Positions 25,995-34,876 of a stretch of DNA of 64,000 bases are shown one piece after another. The notes below the pieces were generated by a model. That model saw only the letters and a program-made list of their open reading frames with translations. It had not been told where the DNA came from and ran no database searches. Made by a program: the position numbers and the translations under genes. Each line of letters starts with the position of its first letter. The first letter of the stretch is position 1. Source of the DNA: Sphaerospermopsis torques-reginae ITEP-024 (GTDB lineage Bacteria; Cyanobacteriota; Cyanobacteriia; Cyanobacteriales; Nostocaceae); the NCBI RefSeq assembly GCF_019598945.1, contig NZ_CP080598.1:3906001-3970000 (forward strand). Reading direction: 5' to 3'.

Positions 25995-26007
25995 ATGATA
26001 TAATCAT
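25995..26007 (+). promoter_or_regulatory. Candidate brnTA promoter and operator
   Basis: The palindrome ATGAT-ATA-ATCAT overlaps a -10-like TATAAT (25999-26004) about 37 bp upstream of the toxin start. Autoregulation by the BrnTA complex is common, but its binding here is inferred. Confidence 0.4.
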
Positions 26008-26043
26008 GGTGTAAACTTATTTAATTTTCTGTAATTTATAAAT

Positions 26044-26343
26044 TTGCGTTATAATTTTGATTGGAATCCAGCAAAAGAAAAACAGAATATTCGTAAACAT
26101 CAAATCAATTTTCGGTTAGCCTCAACTGTTTTTCGTGATCAATATCAATTAAGTTTATATGATGAGGAACATAGTGATTATGAAGACAGATGGATTACTA
26201 TAGGTTTAGATGAAACAGGTATTTTAAGGGTTGTTATTCATACTTTTGAACAAACAGATGAAGATTCTTGTTTGATTCGTATTATTTCAGCACGAAAAGC
26301 AACTTTTAATGAACAGCAATATTATCAAGGAAGAAAACTATGA
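26044..26343 (+). CDS. BrnT-family toxin (DUF497)
   Basis: A 99-residue protein starting at TTG: FDWNPAKEKQNIRKHQINFR, then DEEHSDYEDRWITIGLDE and the C-terminal IRIISARKATFNEQQYYQG. BrnT is a RelE-like RNase toxin, and the RIISAR block is its conserved ending. The ATG of the antitoxin overlaps the stop codon (ATGA). A TTG start is unusual but no ATG exists upstream in frame. Confidence 0.9.
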   Translation: MRYNFDWNPAKEKQNIRKHQINFRLASTVFRDQYQLSLYDEEHSDYEDRWITIGLDETGILRVVIHTFEQTDEDSCLIRIISARKATFNEQQYYQGRKL

Positions 26344-26540
26344 AAGCAGAATATGATTTTTCACAAGCTGAACAAGGTAAGTTTTATCATCCTGATGCAA
26401 CGTTTCATTATCCGATTTACCTTGAACCAGATGTTGATAATTTTTTCAAAAAAATCGCTCAAGAAAAAAATATTGATGTGCAAATTTTAGTCAATGAATG
26501 GTTGAGAAATAATATTAAATTAATTGAAAGTATTCAGTAA
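26340..26540 (+). CDS. BrnA-like antitoxin
   Basis: A 66-residue protein: MKAEYDFSQAEQGKFYHPDA, then a ribbon-helix-helix-like segment (YPIYLEPDVDNFFKKIAQEK, VQILVNEWLRNNI). It overlaps the toxin gene by 4 bp. BrnA antitoxins bind BrnT with their N-terminus and DNA with the C-terminal part, and the order toxin-antitoxin is typical. Confidence 0.85.
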   Translation: MKAEYDFSQAEQGKFYHPDATFHYPIYLEPDVDNFFKKIAQEKNIDVQILVNEWLRNNIKLIESIQ

Positions 26541-26551
26541 AAGCAATAAAA

Positions 26552-26985
26552 GCGATCGCACTCCCCAAACCTCCAAACAGCGATACCTTCGGTGCGCTTC
26601 GCTACGCACTTCCCCACATCCTCAAACAGTGATCGCACATCCTCCACATCCCCAAACGCGATCGCATCCCAAACACCCCCCAACAGCGATCGCACCTCTA
26701 ACACGCTCAACAAGCGATCGCACCTCCACATCCCCCAAAAGCGATCGCACTCCGAACATCCCCAAACCCACAAACAGCGATCGCACTTCCAAAACCCCAA
26801 ATAGCGATCGCATTTCCCCCAAACTCCCAACCAGCGATCGCACCCTCCAAACCCCCAAAAAGCGATCGCACTCCCAAAACCCCAAAAGAGCGATCGCATC
26901 CTCTAAACCCCAAAAAGCGATCTCACTCCCAACATCCCAATACAACGATCACACCCCAAACACCCGCAAAAAGTGATCGCACTTC
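26552..26985. repeat. Tandem array of a ~28-bp HIP1-containing unit
   Basis: Ten perfect HIP1 sites (GCGATCGC) start at 26552, 26658, 26686, 26714, 26741, 26777, 26804, 26834, 26862 and 26890. Degenerate units start at 26580, 26629, 26917, 26945 and 26973. Spacing is mostly 27-28 bp (one of 36, one of 30). The unit reads HIP1, then ACTCCCAAAACCCCAAAA-like C/A-rich sequence. Neither strand is coding: all reading frames stay open because the unit is not a multiple of 3 and lacks stops, giving meaningless repetitive peptides. It follows brnTA and precedes the gene at 27098. Confidence 0.92.
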
Positions 26986-27097
26986 CCCAAAACCAATTAA
27001 TTTTGCATAATTACTTATTTCAGTAAGAGCAACTTGTTCAAGGTAAAAACATCATATAATTACTCTCATAACTTAATTTATTAACTTGCAGTGAATC

Positions 27098-27607
27098 ATG
27101 GACATTATTATTGCCACTGGAGATATCAAAGAAAAATATGACATTTTAGAAGCAATTTTTGCTTTAGATAGTCATACTGAAGGTTTTCTGTCTTCTGCAA
27201 ATCCAGGACGAGCTTTTGATGGAGTAAAACAACAATTACGTCAAATTTGTAAATCTTTAGGTGGTGATGCAGTAATTAATTGTCAATTTGAGTATCGTGT
27301 AGCCTTAGCAGATGGTTTTTTAGGTAAAAAGCAAGCATTTGAAATATTTGCATACGGAACAGCAGTGAAAATTAAAAAATCACCGCAAGAGAAAGCTTCT
27401 GAAGTAGTTAATTATTTGATGGCTGATTCTAAAAAGATGGATGATTTTTGGAATAATTTAGTTGCATCAGGTGCAATACAACCAAGTGAGGATTTAACAA
27501 GATACGAACAATTACGTAAATATCTGGAAGAAGATTTTCATTTAAAGGAAATCAAAAAGAGAAATTTAGCGGAGTGGTATAGAGAAATAGATAGCTATTT
27601 TAAATAA
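27098..27607 (+). CDS. Unknown protein, possibly YbjQ/UPF0145-like
   Basis: A 169-residue protein. The N-terminal ~95 residues (IIIATGDIKEKYDILEAIFA, LRQICKSLGGDAVINCQFEY, AFEIFAYGTAVKI) recall small beta-alpha domains such as YbjQ (heavy-metal-binding-like), where a G-G-D-A-V block is conserved. The C-terminal ~65 residues are helical and charged. The resemblance is weak and unproven. It lies 144 bp upstream of the PD-(D/E)XK-like gene on the same strand. Confidence 0.6.
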   Translation: MDIIIATGDIKEKYDILEAIFALDSHTEGFLSSANPGRAFDGVKQQLRQICKSLGGDAVINCQFEYRVALADGFLGKKQAFEIFAYGTAVKIKKSPQEKASEVVNYLMADSKKMDDFWNNLVASGAIQPSEDLTRYEQLRKYLEEDFHLKEIKKRNLAEWYREIDSYFK

Positions 27608-27750
27608 GTTTATTTAATATGTTGGAGATTAATATAAGGTATGTATTTCCTTGCTTGATAAATCAAACATATTTACTACCTTATATTAATATTTATAGTG
27701 TAGAATAGTTTTTGGATAATTATTTGTAACGTTGTCAACAGTAAATAAAT

Positions 27751-28896
27751 ATGGATGTACAATCTATTTTTAGAATCCTATCTCAAAGGCTATTAGGAGA
27801 GTTTGATATATCATCACAGATGAATCATCATGGCACAAAAGGAGATTTTAGAGAAGATGGTATTAGATCGTTTTTAGAAGATTGTAAACTTCCATCAAAA
27901 TATGCAATAGGGTCTGGATTAGTTATTAGTCCATTAGGGGAACAATCTAATCAATGCGATTTAATAATTTATGATAGAGATAAGTGTCCTTCATGGATCT
28001 CTAGTAAACGAATACAAGTTTTTCCAATTGAAGGCATATATGGTATAATAGAGGTAAAGTCTAAATTAACCAAGCATGAGTTATATGATGGTTTGCATAA
28101 GATAGAAAATTTTAGGAAAATGCTTACCAATAACTGCTTCAGTGTGCCATTTGGAATTATTTTTGCATATAAACTCAAAGATAACTCGCTAGATTCTTTA
28201 AGACAAAATTTAATAGATTATCAGAGAACTAAACCTATTTGGTGTCGTCCCAATTTAGTAGTAGTTTTAGAAGAAGGAATCATATTTCAAGGATATCAAG
28301 GATACAAAAACAAACCAATTCTAAAATTAGAAGATTTTGAAGAAAAATATATTCCCATAGGAATTTCTTACAAAAAGGATACTTTATTTGAATTTTATGC
28401 AGCTTTGTTTTCACTACTATCTTCTATGCGATTAGGAAATTTAGATATTAGGAATTATAAAGTTAGAAATTATAAAGATTTACAGAGTCAAGTAGGAGAA
28501 TTTTTGGTTAGAAATCATGTTTTTGAAATCCAAAATAACAAAATTTATAGTTTAAGTGAATCTTTCATTAAGAGAGTTTATGAATATTGTCAGAAAGAAG
28601 ATCAAAAGACTCTAGAAGAAATTCTTCTTCTATCTGGACCAGCTATTGAATACACTTTATGGGATAAAGAACAATTGTTATCTACAGGTTACTATTATAA
28701 TCCTGAAGACTTACCAGGTATACACCAAGTCAAAGAACCTTATAGATTAAATGAACAGGGAGTACCTATCTTTCATCCAAGAATGAATGTTCCATTTAAA
28801 TGTGTTGAAATTAATGGAGAATTATACTATTATCCAGAAGCTTATGTACTAGATGATGTGACAAATAATTTAACAGAATTGGAAATTAAAAACTAA
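27751..28896 (+). CDS. DUF6602-like protein with a PD-(D/E)XK nuclease-type core
   Basis: A 381-residue soluble protein. Its N-terminal region contains GTKGDFREDGIRSFLEDCKL, then ...QCDLIIYD with D70, and YGIIEVKSKL with E101 and K103; the D...ExK pattern is the signature of restriction-type nucleases. This resembles the DUF6602 family as I remember it. The remainder (about 140-381) has no recognised domain. Its setting beside toxin-antitoxin genes and HIP1 arrays suggests a role in genome defence, which is inference. Confidence 0.65.
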   Translation: MDVQSIFRILSQRLLGEFDISSQMNHHGTKGDFREDGIRSFLEDCKLPSKYAIGSGLVISPLGEQSNQCDLIIYDRDKCPSWISSKRIQVFPIEGIYGIIEVKSKLTKHELYDGLHKIENFRKMLTNNCFSVPFGIIFAYKLKDNSLDSLRQNLIDYQRTKPIWCRPNLVVVLEEGIIFQGYQGYKNKPILKLEDFEEKYIPIGISYKKDTLFEFYAALFSLLSSMRLGNLDIRNYKVRNYKDLQSQVGEFLVRNHVFEIQNNKIYSLSESFIKRVYEYCQKEDQKTLEEILLLSGPAIEYTLWDKEQLLSTGYYYNPEDLPGIHQVKEPYRLNEQGVPIFHPRMNVPFKCVEINGELYYYPEAYVLDDVTNNLTELEIKN

Positions 28897-28928
28897 TTGA
28901 AAAAACAATTTTTGTTATACATAATAAA

Positions 28929-29510
28929 CTACCAAATCATCCCCAAATTCAAAACAAAACCCTTTAAAACATCTTCCCCCGAAACCGTAACAGGAGATTC
29001 CAAAACCTCAACCTCCTTACCAGGTCTATAAATTTCCACCTGACGAGATTTACGATTAATTAATATACCCAAACGCACACCATTATCTATATATTCCCTC
29101 ATCTTTTCCTGTGTAGTTTTCAAACTATCACTAGGAGAAAGTAACTCAATCACAAAATCAGGACAAATAGGAGGAAACTTTTGTTTTTCCTCATCAGTTA
29201 AAGTATTCCATCTTTCTAACTTTATCCAAGAAGCATCAGGAGAACGGTCTGCACCATTTGGTAATTTAAAACAGGTAGAAGAATCAAAAGCTATTCCTGT
29301 ACCATCAACATCAGTCCAATTAAATAACTGTTGATTTAGTCTACCATTACGATTTCCCGTTTCCCCTCCCGTTGGTGGCATAATAATTAAATCCCCATTA
29401 GCTGTTCTTTCAAATCTCAATTCTCGGTTATTTTGACATAGCTGAAAAAACTGATCATCAGTCATATCTATCACTGATTTTAAATTGACAGTTAAAGCAT
29501 TCATAGTCAT
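28929..29510 (-). CDS. Uma2-family (DUF820) nuclease-like protein, mosaic
   Basis: A 193-residue protein with IIMPPTGGETGNRNG, RSPDASWIKLERWN, CPDFVIELLSPSD and LGILINRKSRQVEIYRPG. The C-terminal half is almost the same at DNA level as the Uma2 gene at 22677, whereas the N-terminal half is closer to the one at 17119 (the MPPTGGETG block). This points to recombination between paralogues. It converges on the DUF6602-like gene. Confidence 0.88.
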   Translation of the reverse strand: MTMNALTVNLKSVIDMTDDQFFQLCQNNRELRFERTANGDLIIMPPTGGETGNRNGRLNQQLFNWTDVDGTGIAFDSSTCFKLPNGADRSPDASWIKLERWNTLTDEEKQKFPPICPDFVIELLSPSDSLKTTQEKMREYIDNGVRLGILINRKSRQVEIYRPGKEVEVLESPVTVSGEDVLKGFVLNLGMIW

Positions 29511-29628
29511 ACCCTCAAGAAATATTAAGGAAATAATTTTAACTATCTCATATCCAAATCTATACCATTAATCCTATTTTTTAGATATTGGTATAGTATA
29601 TTTAACAAATCTTAAATATTGCTAATTC

Positions 29629-29940
29629 TTAAACCAAAGTCATAACTTTATTATATTCTTCCTGATGACTTTCCAAAGCATCCCAAACATCAACCTTTTG
29701 CTGAAGATTTAACCATAATCTTGGTCCATTACCTAAAGCTTTCCCAAGACGAATGGCAATATCTACTGTAATTGATTTTTCACCATTAATAATTTCTTGA
29801 ATTGTTTGATGAGATACTCCTAAAACTTCGGCAAAATCGTTATAATTTACTTCTAAATCATCTAAAATATCGGCAATTACTTCACCTGGATGTATTGGTC
29901 TTGCTAATCTCTCATCAGTAATATTTTGCCAATTATTCAT
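29629..29940 (-). CDS. HigA-type antitoxin (XRE helix-turn-helix)
   Basis: A 103-residue protein with RPIHPGEVIADILDDLEVNY, a helix-turn-helix (NDFAEVLGVSHQTIQEIING), and SITVDIAIRLGKALGNGPRL followed by WLNLQQKVDVWDA. These are diagnostic of HigA antitoxins, which bind both HigB and the operator. It lies downstream of the toxin gene, the usual higBA order. Confidence 0.93.
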   Translation of the reverse strand: MNNWQNITDERLARPIHPGEVIADILDDLEVNYNDFAEVLGVSHQTIQEIINGEKSITVDIAIRLGKALGNGPRLWLNLQQKVDVWDALESHQEEYNKVMTLV

Positions 29941-30014
29941 AGTTAATACTCCTTGATAATTTGGTGAAATTTATTTAACAATTTTCAACTATTTACTACT
30001 ATGTTAACACAACA

Positions 30015-30293
30015 TTAATGATAGTCTTCTAAATTAACATCATAAGCCTCACCATCTTCAAATTTAAAAGTTATTCGCCAGTTTCCTGATACCTTAATAG
30101 ACCAAGTTCCTTTTCTATCTCCTTTTAATTCATGTAAATCATATCCCGGTAATCTAATATCATCTACAATTAAAGCTGAGTCTATAACTTCTAATCTAAT
30201 TCTAATTTTCTTTTCTAAATTTGCGGGAACTCCTTTATTAAAATTTTCTTTAAACAGACTTTCTAAGGATTTATTTTTAAATGTTTGAATCAT
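30015..30293 (-). CDS. HigB-type toxin (RelE superfamily)
   Basis: A 92-residue protein: MIQTFKNKSLESLFKENFNK, LRLEVIDSA-like IRLEVIDSALIVDDIRLPGY, LHELKGDRKGTWSIKVSGNW, RITFKFEDGEAYDVNLEDYH. This is the ribosome-dependent mRNA interferase fold, with the conserved SGNWRITF and terminal DYH. Its partner higA follows after 74 bp. Confidence 0.93.
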   Translation of the reverse strand: MIQTFKNKSLESLFKENFNKGVPANLEKKIRIRLEVIDSALIVDDIRLPGYDLHELKGDRKGTWSIKVSGNWRITFKFEDGEAYDVNLEDYH

Positions 30294-30359
30294 CTATTTT
30301 TTATTGGTTAATTTTATCTCATTATTAAGGAGGCAGGTAAAAAACCTGCCCATCTAATC

Positions 30360-33300
30360 CTATTCTATACCCTCAATCCGATTTTCCACCTCCTGATACA
30401 ACTCCCGTAACCGATCCAAATTCTCCTCACTTGTCTCCCAATAACCGCGACCATTGACTTCCAACAAAGTAGAAACAATCTTGCGGAAAGAATGAGGATT
30501 CAAATTCATCAGACGTTTCTGCATTTCCTCATCTTTAATAAACGTCTCATTCGTCTCCTCATAAACCCAGTTATCCACAGCGCCCGCAGTTGCACTCCAA
30601 CCAGTAGTATTCACCAACCGCTTAGACAGTTCCCGCACACCTTCATAACCGTGTGATAACATCCCCTCATACCATTTGGGGTTTAACAACTTCGTCCGCG
30701 CATCTAAACGCACTGTTTCCGATAAACTTCTCACCTGTGCATTCGCAGTAGTGGTATCTGCAATGTAAGATGCAGGTTTCTTTCCATCTGTACGCAGACT
30801 TGCAACTAATTTTGTGGGATCTGAATCAAAATAATGAGACACATCCGTTAAACTAATTTCCGAAGAATCAAGGTTTTGGAAAGTTGCGTCAGCAGTTTTC
30901 AACGTTGTTTCAAAAATCTGCCGTGACTCATCCATTACCCCTGGGTTATCAGAATTGAAGGAGAAAGACTTGCGTTTCAAATACATTTCTTGCAATTCCG
31001 CTTCACTATCCCAAGTGCTATTTTCTACCGCCAAGTTAATATTAGAAGAATAAGAACCAGAAGCATTAGAAAATACACGGGTTGCAGCTTGACGCAGATT
31101 AATTCCCATCTCCTCCGCTTGCTGTAAAGCGTGTTTCCGCACATAGTTCATTTCCAAGGGTTCATCAGCTTCAGCGGCCATTTTCACACCTTGATCCAGT
31201 AAATTCATCTGGTTGATGAACAGGTCGCGGAATACACCAGAACAGTTAATTACTACGTCAATTCTCGGACGACCCAATTCTTCTAAGGGTATCAATTCCA
31301 ACTTGTTCACCCGTCCCAAAGAATCGGGAACAGGACGCACTCCCACCATCCACATAATTTGTGCCAGGGATTCCCCGTAGGTTTTGATGTTATCTGTACC
31401 CCAGAGGACACAGGCGATAGTTTCTGGCCAGTTTCCACCATTTTCCGCCTTGTTGCGTTCTAACAGCCGATCAACGACGATTTTCGCAGACTGTACCGCC
31501 GCAGTGGTAGGAATAGATTGGGGGTCTAAAGCGTGTATATTTTTACCTGTGGGCAATACGTCAGGATTACGGATGGGGTCGCCACCGGGTCCGGGTAAAA
31601 TATATTCACCTTCCAATCCTTGCAATAAACCACCGAGTTCGTTATCTGCACATACTTGTTTTAAGCAAAATTCCAAATACTCAAACAAGGGTTTTAATGC
31701 AGAGGTGTCCACGTTGTTAAAACCTGACTGATACAGAGATTCTACCCAAGGTTCTTTTTTACCCATGTTAAAGAAGTTCAACTTGGATACTAAGGAAACT
31801 CGACCTTCTGCATCAATTTGTTCTTGTACTAAAGCTGCTACAGCCGCACGGGTAGCCATTGTAATGTCTTGTAACAATTGCACATCGGCTAAAATGCCTT
31901 TATCACTGTTGCGGTAAATTTCCTCGATGTTGCGGCCTATGCTGTTAGCAATGATGGAGGGTAAACCGAGTATACCTTCTTCTTGCCGATCTAAACTGGC
32001 AATATTCACTAAAGTGGCGATCGCTTCTTCCGCAGAAGGTGGTTTACCGATGATATGCAACCCGCAAGGTAACAAGCGAGATTCAATTTCCATTAACTTG
32101 CGATAAACAATACCGACGATATTATCCCGTTCTTCAGAGGACATATCCTTAGCATCGGTTTCGGGCAGGTCAATATCTTTATCCAAGTTCACAATCCGGC
32201 ATTTGTCAACGATCGCATTAACAATGGAAACTCCCCGGCCGCTATCTTTCAAAGTTTGGTAAGAACCTATCAACTCACTGAGTTCTTTCAAACCCTTGTA
32301 TAAACCAGCATTTTCCGCAGGTGGAGTTAGGTAAGAAATTGTTTCTGCATAACTGCGACGTTTAGCAATTGTCGCTTCACTGGGGTTATTCGCTGCGTAA
32401 TAATACAGATTGGGAATTGTACCAATTAGTTGATCTGGGTAACAGTCTCCAGACATCCCCATCTGTTTACCAGGCATAAACTCTAATGAGCCGTGTGTAC
32501 CAAAATGTAAAACGGCATCAGCACCCCAAATTCTTTCTAAATAGGTATAGAAAGCGGCGAAACCATGATGAGGACTAGCGGAACGGGAGAATAATAAGCG
32601 CATGGGATCGCCTTCATAACCGAAGGTGGGTTGAACACCAATGAAGACGTTACCGAAATGCTTACCATATACAAGTAAGTTTTGTCCGTCGCTGTTTAAG
32701 TTTCCTGGTGGTGGTCCCCAGTTTTCTTCTAAGCGTTGGGAGTATGGTGTCAGTGCTTCATATTCGGGTACTGACATTTTGTAAGCGATGTTGAGTTCAG
32801 GACTTGCATATTGCGCTTGTGCGTCGTGGATGACTTGTTCCATCAACTCTTTCGCAGTTTCGGGGATGTCGCGCACATCGTAACCGTTGTTTCTCAGTCC
32901 TTTGAGAACTTCATGGATAGAACCAAATACGTCTAAATATGCCGCAGTTCCCACGTTTCCTTTATCGGGGGGGAAGCTGAAAACGGTGATGGCGACTTTT
33001 TTGATTAATTTGGGTTTGCGGCGTAAACTTGCCCATTTTAAGGCGCGTTGGGCAACAATTTCTACACGGTCTTGTAAGGCGATCGCTCTACCTGTTGCCC
33101 CATCTTTACCGGATAGGATAATAGGTTCAATTGCTCCGTCTAGTTCGGGTATAGCAATCTGTAAAGCCACTTGAATCGGATGTAACCCCAAATCGCTATC
33201 CAGCCATTCTTCGGTGGTTTGGAAGACCAAAGGCAATGCCACCATGTAGGGACGGTTTAATTTTTTTAATGCTTCGATAGCTTTGGGATGGTCTTGTCTA

Positions 33301-34346
33301 GCAGGTCCACCCACTAAAGCAAATCCAGTTAAGGAGATAACCGCATCAACTAGGGGTAATCTGGTTGTAGGTTCATAGAAATAAGCATCTACAGGTTTAG
33401 AGAAATCCAAACCACCAGCAAATACAGGGAGAACTTTTGCACCTAAAGATTCTAATTCCTGGACAATGGCGACATAATGTGCATCATCTCCGGTAACTAG
33501 GTGGGTACGTTGTAAAACCAAACCAACGCAAGGTGCGAGGGGGTCTTTGAGATTTCGGGAAATATCCCTGCGGACAGAATACCAGTTCAGATATTCTCGC
33601 ACATCTTCAAACATATTTGGCGCTAAGGGATGCCAAATACCCATGTCAGGATAAACTACTGGTGCTTGATAGTCAGCAGCAGCTAATTTTTGTTTATCTT
33701 CCCCTTTTAAGACGTATTTATCAGCCAGCATCAGCAGGAAGTTTTCCAGGTTTTCTGCTGAACCACCTAACCAATACTGAAAACTGAGCATGAAGTTTCT
33801 CGCGTCTTGTGCTTTTTCCATTGGGAGGAATTTCAGCACTTGGGGAAGGGTACGCAAGAGCTTTAACATTCCATCTTGGAAACCAGCGCCAGATTTCTCT
33901 TTACGCTTTTTCATGAAGTTGGCAATGACGCTCTTAGATTGTCCCAACTGCGCCAATGAGAAGCTACCCATTTTGTTAAGGCGCATAACTTCTGGCATGG
34001 AGGGGAAAACAACCGCTACATCGAAGTTATCGCGGTGGGGTTCGACTGCTGCGACGAGTTTCTGCGCTAGGTCTTCAATAAATATCAGGGAAGCGATAAA
34101 TATATTAGCACTGGCTATATCGCGTTTGAAATCTTCATAGTTTTCCGAGTCACGCAGTTCCTCAATTAAGTAACCACTAATTTCAATGGCCACGCTGGGA
34201 TGGTTGGCGTTAATTTCCCGTACTGCTTGAGATAAAGAACTTTGATATTGAGACTCCAGCACAACATAAACGACTTTAATCAGATTGCGTCCGCGTAGGT
34301 CGTCAGGTGCAATATGTCTAATTGTGGACTTGACCTGGGTGAACAT
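30360..34346 (-). CDS. chlH: Magnesium chelatase subunit H
   Basis: The porphyrin-binding catalytic subunit of magnesium chelatase, which with ChlI and ChlD inserts Mg2+ into protoporphyrin IX at the first committed step of chlorophyll synthesis; it also binds Gun4. The 1328-residue length is typical. Recognisable parts include the N-terminal [20 protein letters not shown], the central [20 protein letters not shown] and the region ending [20 protein letters not shown]. There are no frameshifts. It stands alone, followed by the HigBA pair, and has a 530-bp upstream region. Confidence 0.97.
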   Translation of the reverse strand: MFTQVKSTIRHIAPDDLRGRNLIKVVYVVLESQYQSSLSQAVREINANHPSVAIEISGYLIEELRDSENYEDFKRDIASANIFIASLIFIEDLAQKLVAAVEPHRDNFDVAVVFPSMPEVMRLNKMGSFSLAQLGQSKSVIANFMKKRKEKSGAGFQDGMLKLLRTLPQVLKFLPMEKAQDARNFMLSFQYWLGGSAENLENFLLMLADKYVLKGEDKQKLAAADYQAPVVYPDMGIWHPLAPNMFEDVREYLNWYSVRRDISRNLKDPLAPCVGLVLQRTHLVTGDDAHYVAIVQELESLGAKVLPVFAGGLDFSKPVDAYFYEPTTRLPLVDAVISLTGFALVGGPARQDHPKAIEALKKLNRPYMVALPLVFQTTEEWLDSDLGLHPIQVALQIAIPELDGAIEPIILSGKDGATGRAIALQDRVEIVAQRALKWASLRRKPKLIKKVAITVFSFPPDKGNVGTAAYLDVFGSIHEVLKGLRNNGYDVRDIPETAKELMEQVIHDAQAQYASPELNIAYKMSVPEYEALTPYSQRLEENWGPPPGNLNSDGQNLLVYGKHFGNVFIGVQPTFGYEGDPMRLLFSRSASPHHGFAAFYTYLERIWGADAVLHFGTHGSLEFMPGKQMGMSGDCYPDQLIGTIPNLYYYAANNPSEATIAKRRSYAETISYLTPPAENAGLYKGLKELSELIGSYQTLKDSGRGVSIVNAIVDKCRIVNLDKDIDLPETDAKDMSSEERDNIVGIVYRKLMEIESRLLPCGLHIIGKPPSAEEAIATLVNIASLDRQEEGILGLPSIIANSIGRNIEEIYRNSDKGILADVQLLQDITMATRAAVAALVQEQIDAEGRVSLVSKLNFFNMGKKEPWVESLYQSGFNNVDTSALKPLFEYLEFCLKQVCADNELGGLLQGLEGEYILPGPGGDPIRNPDVLPTGKNIHALDPQSIPTTAAVQSAKIVVDRLLERNKAENGGNWPETIACVLWGTDNIKTYGESLAQIMWMVGVRPVPDSLGRVNKLELIPLEELGRPRIDVVINCSGVFRDLFINQMNLLDQGVKMAAEADEPLEMNYVRKHALQQAEEMGINLRQAATRVFSNASGSYSSNINLAVENSTWDSEAELQEMYLKRKSFSFNSDNPGVMDESRQIFETTLKTADATFQNLDSSEISLTDVSHYFDSDPTKLVASLRTDGKKPASYIADTTTANAQVRSLSETVRLDARTKLLNPKWYEGMLSHGYEGVRELSKRLVNTTGWSATAGAVDNWVYEETNETFIKDEEMQKRLMNLNPHSFRKIVSTLLEVNGRGYWETSEENLDRLRELYQEVENRIEGIE

Positions 34347-34876
34347 TCAGATAAGCTCCTTTGCAGCGTGTTCTCTACTGGAAGTTAACTTCCATTTTCT
34401 TCGGCAATTAAGAGTTTTGTACCAGAAAACTCTGTGTCAGTGGGGGTTTTCTCCCTGAACTGAAACAAAATGATATAAAAAACGTAATCATTATTGATAA
34501 ATCTTAACAATTTAGCAAGGTTTTCTCAGATGTTTGTAATTTCTATTTACATAAGCGATTGGTTATTTAACTATATGGTTGTTTTATGAGTACAGGGCGG
34601 TATAGGAACGAACCACGTTCGCGTAGCGTCCGGTAGGGATAGGGACGAAGGACACGAAGGAAGAAGAGAAACCCAGAGGAGCAGTCTATTTTTTTAAATC
34701 CCTAGACATATTTTTAAGTATCATTTATTATGATTATGTGTTATGTCTGTTAAATTTCCTTCTCCATTAGCGTCAAGCCGACTACATAGGGTAAATTCTT
34801 GTAATAAGAAGAATTTTGATATCTGGACTGCTCTACTAATAGTGGACGACCGACTTATAATTAAGGGTGCAATATT
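34347..34876. other. Divergent upstream region of chlH and the Cache protein gene
   Basis: No gene is supported in these 530 bp; a 62-codon ORF at 34743 overlaps the next gene and shows no features. Around 34608-34645 is a GC-rich stretch (GAACCACGTTCGCGTAGCG, then TCCGGTAGGGATAGGGACG) resembling the very small dispersed repeats seen elsewhere. Promoters for both genes must lie here. Confidence 0.45.

Noticed and set aside
26524-26976. A 150-codon forward ORF and several 68-121-codon reverse ORFs across the HIP1 array
   Set aside because: The frames are open only because the 28-bp unit lacks stop codons. The peptides are pure three-phase translations of the repeat (RSH/SQNPK and GCDRW-like) with no domain and no ribosome-binding site.
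26552-26985. CRISPR array
   Set aside because: The repeated part is only 8-12 bp with a degenerate C/A-rich spacer that is itself related from unit to unit. There is no 30-37-bp conserved repeat and no cas gene.
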